Of a stretch of 64,000 nucleotides of DNA, positions 44,154-54,707 are shown one piece after another (the stretch's first letter is position 1; each line of letters opens with the position of its first letter). The position numbers and the translations under genes were made by a program. Origin of the DNA: Polychytrium aggregatum (taxonomy: Eukaryota > Chytridiomycota > Chytridiomycetes > Polychytriales); NCBI RefSeq assembly GCF_025602895.1, contig NW_026516233.1:124001-188000 (forward strand). Direction: 5' to 3'. The notes beneath the pieces were generated by a model that made no database searches, had not been told where the DNA came from, and saw only the letters and a list, made by a program, of their open reading frames with translations.

Positions 44154-45662
44154 CTACCGCTCGTACTCCGTATGAGGCGTGTTGGAGAAGATGCGGTCGA
44201 TTCCAGACGGAGATTCGTCATCGTCGCTGTTGTTCATGGGAGAGTCCAGATTGTGGGTCGCAGGCTCGGGACTTGGCTGTGATACTGGAGAAGGAATAAA
44301 GGCGCGGGTGATGAAGAATGGCTGCGGCTGATATTGCTGATGCTGTTGCTGCTGTTGCTGCTGTTGCTGCTGGGACGACTGAGGCGAAGGGCGAGAGAAT
44401 GCCGATGGCGACGAGGCAGACCGCGACGATGCCGACGATGCCGAAGGCGAAAGTGGTTGCAATGGTTGCAATGGTTGCTGAGTGCCGGACTCTTCGCGTG
44501 TCGGTGATCCTGGAGATTCCGATGTTGGTGTCGGTGGGGCTGCGATGCCCACGGGCGAGGTGGTGCGAGGCGGTAGGGCCAATGGCAATGTGCCCAAAGG
44601 AGACGAAGTCGAGCCCATGCCCGAGCCTGGACCCGAACCTGAGCCCGAGCCCGTGCCCGGCTGCAAGTGTTGCAGGTTGGCCATCTGCAGCGCTGCCGCA
44701 CGCTCGGCACGCTCAACGACTTCGACGAGCATGCCAAAGATCTGGTCCTCGAGCGATAGCGCAGCGCTCAGACTGTTTGGGGCCGAGACCGGAGCTGGAC
44801 TGCCAAACAGAGGGATGCGGAAGATGGTTGGGCCGGCGGGACGAGCGGGCTCGGACCAGTCGCCGCCGTACCGGATCGTGGGTGAGAAAGAACCCGGTGG
44901 GCTTTGTGGAGATGTCGTCGACAGTCCAGACCCACCACTCCCGCCGACTCTCGACAATCCAGGACCAGACGGCGATGACGAGCGGGGACGGTGTGCTCGT
45001 TGACGAACATGCAGCGACCGCACAATGCGCTCGGGGCTCCAGCCCAGGTTGTCGAGCCGGGATCCAGACTGAGATGTGGCCACGGAGCCGCTTGGCTGGA
45101 ACGATGCCGAGGCCGCAAACGACGACAGCCCGAGCGCCCCTGACCGGCCCCTGGCATTGCCGTTGTTGCCGTCGTTGCCGGCTCCGGCCGTCCCGATCGG
45201 GCGCGGAGACGGGCGAGAGTCTTCCTCCAGACCCTTGAACTGCTCCAGCTCGATCGGCGACAGACCGGCCTTGAGGATCTGCAGGACAGCCGCACGGCTC
45301 TCGACCGACATCCCCGAGAACAGGATTTCGAAGAACCTAAACAGCTGTAGCCCGCCGTATCGCTCCAGCTTCTTGAGAATCTTGCGCATGTGCGTGGGAA
45401 GGTTGCTATAGGAACTAATGCCGCCGCCCGATCCGCCGTCGCGATCGTCGTTTCGCACGGATAGGTGTCCGCCATGATTCCCGAGGCGGTGGCGAAAGGG
45501 AGAGCCTCGCCCTGGACGACGCCCAGATTCGGCCCGGTCGTCTCTGGGAGAATCGAGCTCGTCGCTGCTGGGGCGGTCGTCGTCGTCGTCGTTGCCGTCC
45601 TGTGCATACCAGGGCTGGGTGGTGACTTCAACGTTTGAGTGTCGGTAGATAGGAGGACCCAT
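44154..45662 (-). CDS. Unknown protein with one helical domain and a C-terminal poly-Q tract
   Basis: Single-exon 502-residue protein. After an acidic, Gly/Arg-rich N-terminus, a compact helical region at about 80-145 stands out (THMRKILKKLERYGGLQLF, then RFFEILFSGMSVESRAAVLQ and LSPIELEQFKGLEE). A second helix (SLEDQIFGMLVEVVERAERA) lies near residue 300. The remainder is Ser/Pro-rich, with a GSGSGSG run and an 11-residue Gln tract (CAG/CAA, about 44336-44375). The ATG at 45662 was used because the longer frame opens only with GTG. No family recognised; poly-Q and Ser/Pro richness are common in fungal transcription regulators, which is only suggestive. Confidence 0.6.
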   Translation of the reverse strand: MGPPIYRHSNVEVTTQPWYAQDGNDDDDDRPSSDELDSPRDDRAESGRRPGRGSPFRHRLGNHGGHLSVRNDDRDGGSGGGISSYSNLPTHMRKILKKLERYGGLQLFRFFEILFSGMSVESRAAVLQILKAGLSPIELEQFKGLEEDSRPSPRPIGTAGAGNDGNNGNARGRSGALGLSSFAASASFQPSGSVATSQSGSRLDNLGWSPERIVRSLHVRQRAHRPRSSSPSGPGLSRVGGSGGSGLSTTSPQSPPGSFSPTIRYGGDWSEPARPAGPTIFRIPLFGSPAPVSAPNSLSAALSLEDQIFGMLVEVVERAERAAALQMANLQHLQPGTGSGSGSGPGSGMGSTSSPLGTLPLALPPRTTSPVGIAAPPTPTSESPGSPTREESGTQQPLQPLQPLSPSASSASSRSASSPSAFSRPSPQSSQQQQQQQQQQHQQYQPQPFFITRAFIPSPVSQPSPEPATHNLDSPMNNSDDDESPSGIDRIFSNTPHTEYER

Positions 45663-47070
45663 GGCTGGTTCGGTGGGGTGGCTGGGGAGATGGATCACTG
45701 AGCAGATGGGCTACGAAGCAGGCTACCGGATGGGTCGGCAGGTCGATTGGTATTCCGAGGTACTCAGAGCAAGCTTGGAGTGCTTGCGATATTCCTTCAA
45801 GGGAACCTTGGCTTGGCCGTGGGAACGCCGAGGCAATGACAGACCAGAGTTCGTGGTGGGAAGTGTTGCCTGGAGTGTACCCAGGGGAGATTAGAAGGGT
45901 GCAGTTTTGATCGCTTTGGGAGACAAGATGCCGAGCGAGTCTCAAGCGTGAGGAGATGTGCGAGGAGATAAATCAAAGCTTGCTGGCGCAAGGGATGGCC
46001 GGGGCCGGACCAGAGGAGGGCCGAGGAGGGCCGAGGAGGGCAGAGAGGAGGCGAGCCCGTGTGGAGAATACAATAGAGCCTCCCCTGGGACAAGACAAGG
46101 GCCGCAAGGATGCAGATGGGTCTGGGAAGCTTGCACCTGGATCCTCACACAAGCGGCTGCGGGCGATGCCGCCGTCAATGTTTGCCGCCGCAATGACGCT
46201 GACATTGGCTGCTCTATGCTCAGGCCGTCTCGAGAGGCGCTGTTGCGATTTGTTGCTGGGGCCGACCAGGTTCCTTGTCCAGCGCACACACCCCCTTGCA
46301 CTGTCCGCCGCTCCCTGCATTTGTCCTGTGGCTGCTGCGTCGCTCGGCTGTCTGGAGGCCAGACAGGGGCATTTGTTGATACGACCGCAGGGTCGGTGGG
46401 GCGAGTCGGAAGGTCAGCTGGCGGTGGTGGTGGTGCCCAGCAGGGTCGAAGCACTTGGACAGAGCGGTTGACGATTTGTATGCGGCCCAGAGAGGCGAGG
46501 CAGCAGCACACCAACAAACGGCAGTTGACGCCAAGCAGCGACAGCTATTCGAGGGGCAGCAGCATCGCAACTGACCCGACCTTTGAATCGGCTGGCTGGG
46601 ACATGCGCACTGGATGCCAGACACCTCGAACAGACTGGTATTTACCAACATGATCAATGCGTGCGTGGCGGTTGACGAGACCAGAGGGCGATCCTTCGAT
46701 CGCAAATGGATGCAGATCACCGCGTTCGATTGAAATGGGTGTGTCCCGTTATTTTGAATATGTACACACAAGCGGCAAAAAAAAAAAAGAAAACGGATGC
46801 CGGTCGTTTCAAAGGCACAACACAAGCAAGAGTGAGGGCTGTCGGCGGAAGAAATCAACATATGGCGCTGCGGAAAAAGAATGGCTGAAATCACTGGATT
46901 GGTCCGGGTACCAATCCATATCAAATCCGATGCGGCGACGAGACCAGCGGGGACAAGAGCGTCTGCAAGAGCGTCGGGTCCGTCGCTGGCCAAGCTTTGG
47001 ATGGTGGCTCAGCGCATTCTCAACCGGGCAAGGAATGTGGCTGGGCAGTATGGGGCTCGGGAGCCGGCTC
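45663..47070. other. Intergenic region, no gene seen
   Basis: 1.4 kb between minus-strand genes. It includes direct GGAGGGCCGA repeats near 46015-46040 and an A12-like run near 46777-46792. Frames on both strands lack recognisable content. Confidence 0.45.
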
Positions 47071-47707
47071 TCACAGGTGGGCAACAATGTCCTTCTCCAT
47101 ATCGGCGGGGACCGTTGTGGGAGCAAAGCGGCGGATGACCTTGCCGTCGCGATCGACCAGGAACTTTTCAAAGTTCCACTTGATCATCTTCAGGCCAAGG
47201 ATGCCGGGGGCCTCGGACTTGAGGTAGTTGTAGAGAGGATGCTCGTCCGAGCCGTTGACGCTGATCACCTCGGTGATGGGGAAACTGACGCCATAGTTGC
47301 GCTGGCAGACAGTCTCGATGGCATCGACCTCGGAATGCTCTGGAGAACGGCAGAGGGAGGGCAGGACGAACGAGGAAGGGTTGGGATCACAGCAGCAAGC
47401 AACAGCCCCTCCTTCATCAGCGGCATCGACAGACTTCGACAAACACGCAGTGCAGTGCAGTGCAGTGCAGTGCACCTCTCCGGAACTGACCTTGGTTGAA
47501 GGAGTTGGAAGGGCAGCCGATGATGACGAGGCCCTCATCCTTGTGGTCCTGGTACAGCTTCTCGAGGCCAGTGTACTGCGGGGTGAGGCCGCACTTGGAG
47601 GCAACGTTGACGACGACAACGACCTTGCCGCGGAACTGGGCGAGATCCAGGGGCTTGCCACGGAGGTCGTTGATCTTGAACGAGTAGAAGGGCGAGTCGG
47701 AGCTCAT
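47071..47707 (-). CDS. Glutathione peroxidase (thioredoxin-type GPx) with altered catalytic site, 2 exons
   Basis: Exons 47707-47491 and 47339-47071 join in phase to 161 residues, the normal length. The peroxidatic Cys39 sits in NVASKCGLTPQY, the resolving Cys84 in TVCQRNYGV, and Trp127-Asn128 in IKWNFEKF. The usual Gln of the PCNQF box is absent: the segment reads GCPSNSFNQE, so Ser69 replaces the catalytic Gln and Ser67 the preceding Cys. The protein is also slightly shorter after this point. Fungal relatives reduce hydroperoxides with thioredoxin and can act as redox sensors. A minus-strand TATA box at 47830-47837 places the transcript start downstream of the next in-frame ATG, so 47707 is the expected start. 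The in-frame leader nonetheless reads like a basic presequence. Confidence 0.9.
47448..47474. repeat. (GTGCA)n repeat in GPx intron
   Basis: About five pentamer units just downstream of the exon 1 donor of the GPx gene. Confidence 0.8.
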
Positions 47708-47829
47708 GGTGAAGATGCGGCGGCAGAAGCGGCGAGAAGCAGGGTTGATGGGAGCAAAGGCAAAGGAGCGAGCGAGGGCAGGCGAGGCCGGGGACTTGAA
47801 TGCGGATGAAGTGTGGCTCTGATCGGTGG

Positions 47830-47837
47830 CTTTATAG
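47830..47837 (-). promoter_or_regulatory. TATA box of the GPx gene
   Basis: GCTATAAAG context on the minus strand, about 125 bp upstream of the ATG at 47707. Confidence 0.55.
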
Positions 47838-48139
47838 CCATGGCTGCATTTGAAATGACTTGCCGAAGATCCGGACATGCCCAATGGGCTTTCACGCGGC
47901 CGGATGCACATAGCGGATTTCCCTTTCACCCTCGTCGCCACGGGCGGTCTCATTGCGATGCACGCTCTTTCACGGCACAGAGTGGATGAGGAACAAGCGC
48001 GGACAGGTCGGGCGGGCGGATCTGGGCCAAAGTGCAGATACTCGCCATCGAGCAGCACTTGGAATTAGCCGTCCTGTGATTCGATTACCGCCACCACGCA
48101 GTCGAACGACCGTCTTAGAATATACCTACAGACTGACAA

Positions 48140-48200
48140 CCAGTCGAACAACCCAGTCGAACTACCCAGTCGAACTACCCAGTCGAACTACCCAGTCGAG
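48140..48200. repeat. 13-bp tandem repeat, about 5 copies
   Basis: Unit ACTACCCAGTCGA with few changes, in the kinesin-13 upstream region. Confidence 0.85.
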
Positions 48201-48526
48201 CATCGTGGCCGTGCAGCCATACAGCACGGTATCGTATCTCACTCGGCAACAGCGGTGTGCATGTGGCCATGACACTCCGTGACGGCCCGCACATCCATCG
48301 AGCTGGCAGCACCGGCCGTCATGACCTCGGTGCTTCTGTGCATTTGTACCAGCGAGGCGCTTGCTGACCGAGCAGAGGTGCAACCGCCGTCCCTCAATCA
48401 GCACGAGTGGTTCCAGTGCCGATCCAGCACCGCTTTGTCTGCATCTGCTCTGCCGCTTCCCACGGCCCATCTGCGCGCTCGGTCTCCCTCCCTCATTCGC
48501 CTCCTTGCTCTTCTCGCACACGCATC

Positions 48527-51500
48527 ATGAGCGACGAAGAAATGTCTCTGGTCAATTCGGAAGCAGCGGCCTTCCAGCCGCCTGCGTCCTTTGTCCAGCG
48601 CTCTCAGGCCCGGCTTGCTCGGCTCCACAAAACCAAGATGGGCCGAGACAAGTCAGTGTCGTCCCCGTCGCTGCTGGATCCTTCAACATCGGCACCGACA
48701 CCGCTGAAATGCGCAGATGACCACCCAAAGAGGATCAAGGCCAGCTCCACCACTCAGCTCTCCGCCTCAAGAGCGAGCCTGTCCTCGACACCGTCGACAC
48801 CGTCGACGCCCAAGACCCCTCCCCGTCCGTCGCCTCGCCCGGATCCGGCTCGATCGTCCGTTGGCTCATCCCACAAACGCGTGCGCTCTTCCTCCAACCT
48901 CGCCTTGCCCTCGTCCAAAGCGGCCGCACCAAGTATCGCACCCTCCAAGGCCGTGCTCGAGGTCGCCAGGCTGGCCGAGAAGCGCGCGGAACGGCGATTG
49001 ATGCAGTTCGAGACACGCAGATATCGCAGCAGCTTGACCGAGCGGGATGCCAAGACACTCGAGTACAGGTCCACCATCGACGGCTTCACCGATATCTTCC
49101 AGAAGGACCTTGGAAAGGTCCACGCACAGATCCTCAAGTCGCGGAATCAGGATCGAGTACTTTCATACGACAATCCGGACGACCGTATCCGGGTCTGCGT
49201 TCGGAAGCGACCCATAAACAAGAAAGGTCAGCGGCAGGAGCGATGCGGTGATTTGACATGGTGTCATTTGGCGGGCTGCCGCCGTGTAGCGATTCAGCAG
49301 CATATCATGCGGTGCATGATACGATAGGATACGCTCGTTGCGCTCGATGCTCCGGTGGCTGTCTCTGTTGCTCGAACGGACATCAGCCAAGCATTCGCAC
49401 CCCAACGGCCTCACCTTCCCATCCGCCTTTCTTTCGTTTTCGCTTCCGTTATCACTTCTGTTTCACTTTCACTTTCACAGAGATTGCTGAAGGCTCCTTC
49501 GACATCATCACCACGGCGACGGCCTCCTATCCCTATTCTCACATCTATCTGCACGAGCCCAAGATCAAGCTGGATCAAAGCAAGACCATCGACACCCACA
49601 GATTCCTCTTTGACCACGTCATTGATGACCAGTCCTCGAACGAGCAAGTCTACAAGATGGCCGCTCGGCCGCTGCTCCGACTGTTTCTCGATGGCGGCAA
49701 AGTGTCGCTGTTCGCATACGGCCAGACTGGTTAGGCACCTTTGTTCTCTTCCTGTGCAGTATCCGTCAGTCGCCTTGCCGCAGTGATTGCTGTAGCTCGA
49801 CATGCTGTCCTCGGCAAAGCTGGCACAGATCGGAAGAATCGGCAAATGCCTACCGCCGTGCATGGTTGATCCCGACCGACTCTCCCACACTGCTCCCATC
49901 CTGCTCCCACACTGCTCCCAGGCAGCGGCAAGACCCACACCATCTTTGGGAAGCCCAAGGATCCCGGCGTCTACTACTACATCTGCCAGGATCTGTTCGC
50001 CTCACTTGCTTCGCCTGCCTCGCGCTCCGAGAAGCCAAGGCAAGGCCACGGCACAAAGTCGAGTCTGAATCCAAGTTCGAATGCGAATGTGAATGTGAAT
50101 GTGAAGCAGGATCTCCGCTACTCGGTCGAGGCAAGTTACTTTGAGGTCTATGGAGGCAAGGCCTACGACCTTCTCAGCCATGAGCGCTCCCATCCCCAGC
50201 GCAAGCGAGTCCAGTTGCTCGAAGACGGCAAGGGAGAGCTCAAGGTCGTGGGACTCACCGAAATCAAAGACATTGCGAGCCCCGAGCAGCTCTACCAGAT
50301 CGGATGCCACGGCAACCAGATGCGCACGACGGGCTCAACCGAAGCCAACGCCGAGTCCTCGCGGTCGCACGCTGTCTTCCAGATCACCTTGAAGCATAAG
50401 CTACGCAGGACCGATGGAACCTGGGCTACCAGCCCCAGAGTCTTTGGCAAGTTTTCACTGATTGATCTGGCTGGCTCCGAGCGCGGCGCCGACACCGGGG
50501 ATATCGACAAGGTCCGTCGATCCGAGGGCAGCGAGATCAACAAGAGCCTACTGGCGCTCAAAGAATGCATCCGGGCACTGCATCGCCGAAGCATGATGGG
50601 CGAGCACGCCGCCAACGAGGTTCATATCCCCTTCCGAGGGAGCAAGCTCACGCAGATTCTCCGAGACTCGCTCGTCGACCCAAAGTCGTGCACCGTCATG
50701 GTGGCGACCGTCAGCCCAGGGTCCAACTCGGCCGAGCACTCGCTCAACACCCTGCGGTATGCCGACCGAGTGAAGGAGTACAAAGGTAAAGGTGCCCGGG
50801 CAAAGTCGCTGCCGCCGACCCGACTGGTCATTGACGGCCCAGCGCAAACCACAAACAACAACGACCCCGAGTGCAGCGATGGCAACGACTCTGCCAGCCC
50901 ACAACACAACGACGGCGACGACGAGTCGATGATGAGCCCCAACGAGGTGGTTGGCGTCTGCGTTCCGTCGCTGGCTGAGATGCAGCTCCAGGACGATGAC
51001 GACGACGACGACGATGACGACGATGACAACAACAGCGACGAGGAGCAAGGCGATGAGAATGTGGCCGTGGCCGGTGAACTCGGCACGCTCAAGAGCTCCA
51101 TCCACCCTTCGGGCTCGAGCGACGACCACCCAGCGCATCCGGACCGCTCGGAGGACGAGTCGATGGGCTCGGAGAGGTCCAGTCCGGCCACCACGGAGCC
51201 AGTCGGCGGCGCACGCAGCCCACCACATGTCGACTTGGCAAAGACCAAGCCAGAGGCCAAGCAGGAGGGGTCGCGCTGTGCCGACGAAGCCTCCCGGGCA
51301 GAGCATGCAGATGGAGCCAAGATCCACGAGCCCGCACGCCCGCTGACGGCATCCTCGCTGCTCGAGGAAGAGGACGCCCTGATCAACTACCACATCTCGA
51401 CGCTCACGTCCAACGCCAAAATCATCCAGGACGAGGAGCGGCTGCTGATGTCGGTGTCGACCGAGGGATACGACATTGACGAGTACATTGACGGACTGGA

Positions 51501-51609
51501 TGCCGTGCTGGCCACGAAGATGCAGATGCTGATAGAGCTGCAGACGAAACTGGGCCAGTTCCGCCGCCACGTCGAGGAATACGAGCTGCAGGAGGGAGAC
51601 CGGCTTTAG
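48527..51609 (+). CDS. Kinesin-13 family microtubule depolymerase, 3 exons
   Basis: Exons 48527-49226, 49481-49729 and 49922-51609 encode 878 residues. The motor domain is internal (about 220-585), the hallmark of kinesin-13. It is preceded by a Ser/Pro-rich arm and a basic helical neck (LEVARLAEKRAERRLMQFE). Motifs in order: RIRVCVRKRPINKKE, P-loop GQTGSGKT (314-321, split by intron 2), switch I ESSRSHAVFQI, switch II LIDLAGSERG, then HIPFRGSKLTQILRDS and SLNTLRYADRVKEYK. These enzymes use ATP to peel tubulin from microtubule ends at spindles, centrosomes and flagella. The C-terminal part has an Asp run (about residue 677) and predicted coiled coil near the end. The ATG at 48527 is the first compatible with the family; the frame upstream is leader. 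Confidence 0.95.
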
Positions 51610-52207
51610 GAGACTGTCGCTGAAGGATCTCTGGAGGATCTCTGGAATAGAGCATGTTCGTTGACGAGTAGTATAGGGGGCGTATGTCGGCGACAAGCTG
51701 CTGCGAGTCCTCGGCTGGAGCCGTGGTGGTTCTGGTCCTGCCAGGGGACGGAAATCATGGCCGCGGCCGCGCCGGCATTGCGCTGGACCGCCTGCATGCC
51801 CTCCGCGAATGTTCTGCGGCAGCGCGGATTTGAAATGCGGTGCTGCACAAGTGGCCGTCCGGCAAAATGCCGTCGCCAGGCACCGGGGCGGGTGATCGCC
51901 GATGACCATCGTCGGCAGCAGCGACGGGCCGGGGCACCGTTGTGCGCGCTGCTCGCCGCTGCTGGGATGGTCCAAGTGGTCGACATTGTCGAAGCAAAAC
52001 GGCGTGCCCTTGTCGATTGCCGCTTGCTGCGAATGTTCGGCAGCATTGCGACGAGGACGGGCAGCGCCCGCGCCGAACAGCAGCAGCAATGACGGTAACA
52101 ACAGCAACAGCAACAGCAGCGGCAGCGCCTATAAAAGGTGCTCCAGCCGCCCGGCCCCGTCTGCCCCCATCTGCCTGTCTCGCATCTCCCCACACCCGTC
52201 TTCTGCC
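51610..52207. other. Intergenic region with dihydropteridine reductase promoter
   Basis: Between two plus-strand genes; contains a CAACAG-rich stretch and a TATA box at 52130-52138. No gene seen. Confidence 0.5.
52130..52138 (+). promoter_or_regulatory. TATA box of the dihydropteridine reductase gene
   Basis: TATAAAAGG, 70 bp upstream of the ATG at 52208; the best TATA match in the window. Confidence 0.65.
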
Positions 52208-54061
52208 ATGTCCCGCTCTCTCCTCGTCTACGGCGGCTCCGGTGCCCTCGGCCGTGCTCTGGTTGCGCACTTTCGCTCCCTGAACTATGCAAGTATCGCC
52301 TGTTGTATGGCTTGGGGGGGGGGCGATCGCCCGCCATGTCTCTGGTCCGGCCCAACCCTTTCTCTGATCCACACCCGCCGTTCTAACGTCGCGCTCTCGA
52401 CTCTGAATCTCTCCAGAACGTTACCTCGGTCGACTTCAGAGAGAACGAGGAGGCCGATGCCAACGTTGTCATCTCCCGCGAGGACGGTGCTGCCGAGCTC
52501 CAGGTTGCTGGCCCTCGCATCGCCAGCGCCGTCGCTGCCTCGCTTGGCACCATGAAGGTCGATGCCATCCTGAACGTCGCTGGTGGCTGGGCCGGTGGCA
52601 ACATCCTCGACGAAGGTAAAGGCCTGCACTCTTCCTGGCCTCTGTCCTCTTGGCTGGTGTCGGTGTTGCCCATCGATGAGACATCCACAGCTTCGGAGTG
52701 CTCACTCCTGCCCTGGCCATCTCGCTAGATCTCTACAAGAACGTTTCCCTGATGCTCTCGCAGAGCGTCAACTCGTCCGTCATTGCTTCTCGCATTGCCG
52801 CCGCCCATCTTAAGGAGTAAGTGTGATCTGATCCGACTTGTACGCACACAGCAGCAGCAGCAGCAGCAGCAACTCCGGGGCGTTGGGTGGGGAGCATCAC
52901 CAGCCCAGGTCGCTCTAACCCTATATTTTCTTCGGTTTGCAACAGGGGCGGTCTGCTTACCCTCGTCGGCGCTGGCGCCGCTGTCTCTGGCACCCCCGGT
53001 AACATGGTCGTTCGTGCTTCTTCCGGACAACCTGCACCATTGGCAAACGTCTCAGACACAAACTTACCTGCATCACAACGACATGTGCCAATCTCATTGG
53101 CGCTCGTTCTCGTTTTCTTCTTTCGTTCACTCTGTCTCTCTCGCGCGGTCATCATGAACAAACGCTGCTGCAGGCATGGTATGATGAATCGCCAGCCTTT
53201 CCGGCCCATTTGTCGGTCCCTCCGTGTGCTGCGTTGTTGCCTCCACTTCAGCATGCGATCGTCGATACTGATGCCACCGGCTCGCGTTTACAGATCGCTT
53301 ACGGACTCGCCAAGGCTGCTGTTCACCACCTTGTCAAGAGCTTGGCCTCCAACGGCAGCGGCCTTCCTGAGGGTGCTCGCACGGTGGCGTAAGTAGCCAA
53401 ATCACACTCACGTTCATATTCGCATTGGAAGTTGGCATCACGGAAAGTGAGGCCCCGTGCTAATGCTTCATGCTGTGCCTTTCCCTCCCTTGACCAACAT
53501 CCCCGATATCATCTGAAGCATTCTGCCGTAAGTGTCGTCTTTGGTGACCGTGGTCCCGGAGCTGCTGGGTGCAGCTCTCGGACTGACCCCTCGCTTGAGC
53601 GCGGCGACGAACCAAAGCTCCGTTGGGGATCCGCACCATTCCATTTACCACATCTTGATACTCACGCTCGTGCCGATGTCTATTTTCCACAGCGTCACCC
53701 TGGACACTCCCATGAACCGCAAGTTCATGCCCGACGCCGACTTTTCCTCGTGGACTCCCCTCTCTGAGATTGCCGAGTATGTACACATGTTTTCTCCACG
53801 ACCAGGGTCAGCTGCATCCCTTCTTTGGAGGGCCAGGGCAATGCCACTCGGACACCCGGGCATCAAATCGTCATTCGCTCCTGTGTGCCAAATCGAATGC
53901 TAATGTGTCGCCATGTCGTCATGTTGCCATGCATCTCTGCTCCTGCCCCTGACCCCCACAGGCGCCTCCAGCGATGGTCCGAGAACTCCGATGCAGTCGT
54001 CTCGGGCTCCCTGGTCAAGATCGTCACCAAGGACGGCAAGACCGAGTGGATCAATGTCTAA
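52208..54061 (+). CDS. QDPR: Dihydropteridine reductase, 9 exons including micro-exons
   Basis: Regenerates tetrahydrobiopterin from quinonoid dihydrobiopterin with NAD(P)H; short-chain dehydrogenase fold. Exons: 52208-52288, 52417-52615, 52729-52816, 52946-52998, 53174-53178 (5 nt), 53294-53388, 53519-53527 (9 nt), 53693-53776 and 53962-54061, giving 237 residues (human about 244). Signatures: YGGSGALG (nucleotide loop), [46 protein letters not shown] (Tyr-x3-Lys), [20 protein letters not shown] and [14 protein letters not shown]. Frame is kept only if intron 1 starts with GCAAGT (52289), making it a GC-AG intron. The 5-nt exon supplies Gly-Met; without it, exon 4 would have to extend to a weak GTCGTT donor and insert an Asn. 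Function is certain; the 5-nt exon is probable. Confidence 0.93.
52849..52871. repeat. (CAG)n in QDPR intron 3
   Basis: About eight pure CAG/GCA triplets inside the intron at 52817-52945. Confidence 0.88.
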
Positions 54062-54707
54062 GGCTGCTCTGTGAGCGGGCCGAGGTAGTGCTATGATCCA
54101 ATGTGGCCAACGGCGAACAAGTATTATGATGGGCCTGCCCACGGCCTCTCGGATATCGATTTCGATTTCGATGGGCTGGAGCCGGGTCCGTTTCGCAGAC
54201 TCGGTTTAGGTCGATCGGACAACGTATGGAATAAACGTAAAACTTTCGATATCGTCGTTTTGCACTTTGAATCACCAATCCATGGCGGTGTGAGGATTGT
54301 GCACACTCTCGAGAAGCGTACACACGCACACACCGGCTAAACAGCCAAGCGCCTGTCTAATTTGAAGAAGCAAGTGGAGGAGAGACACCCACGGGCATAC
54401 CAAGATGTGCGTGTATTACGAAGGAGTAGGTGATATAAAGAGGGGGAGGCAATGCGATGCCGAATAATGCCGAGTGCAGGCGAGCAGCACAGTCGATGCG
54501 AACGCTGGTTGTTTCCAAAGGCAGGTGAGTCAGGAGTGATTTGACTGCATGAAGGTGGATTAGATACAGTGAGAAGGGGTTCAAGCAGTGTATTTGTTGA
54601 GAGGGAAAGGTGGTGACGCTCAATCCACCATGCTTTGGTCGAGAGGAGCACCGGCAATGAGGTCGCAAATATCTCATAGCTGGATCACACCTCGCTCCAG
54701 CGCAATA
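54062..54707. other. Convergent 3' intergenic region
   Basis: Between the stops of QDPR and the zinc-finger gene; AT-richer than its surroundings, nothing else seen. Confidence 0.5.

Larger units (their letters stand above)
47708..48526. other. Divergent promoter region of GPx and kinesin-13
   Basis: Contains the GPx TATA box and a 13-bp array at about 48140-48200. No gene seen. Confidence 0.5.

Noticed and set aside
46220-46993. 257-codon minus-strand frame
   Set aside because: No recognisable features and no exon continuation; treated as chance.
48140-48200. 13-bp repeats as a CRISPR-like array
   Set aside because: Units are contiguous without unique spacers, and the genome is eukaryotic.
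52293-52416. GT donor (GTATCG) for QDPR intron 1
   Set aside because: It shifts the reading frame by one relative to the conserved VDFRENEEA exon; the GC donor four bases upstream keeps it.
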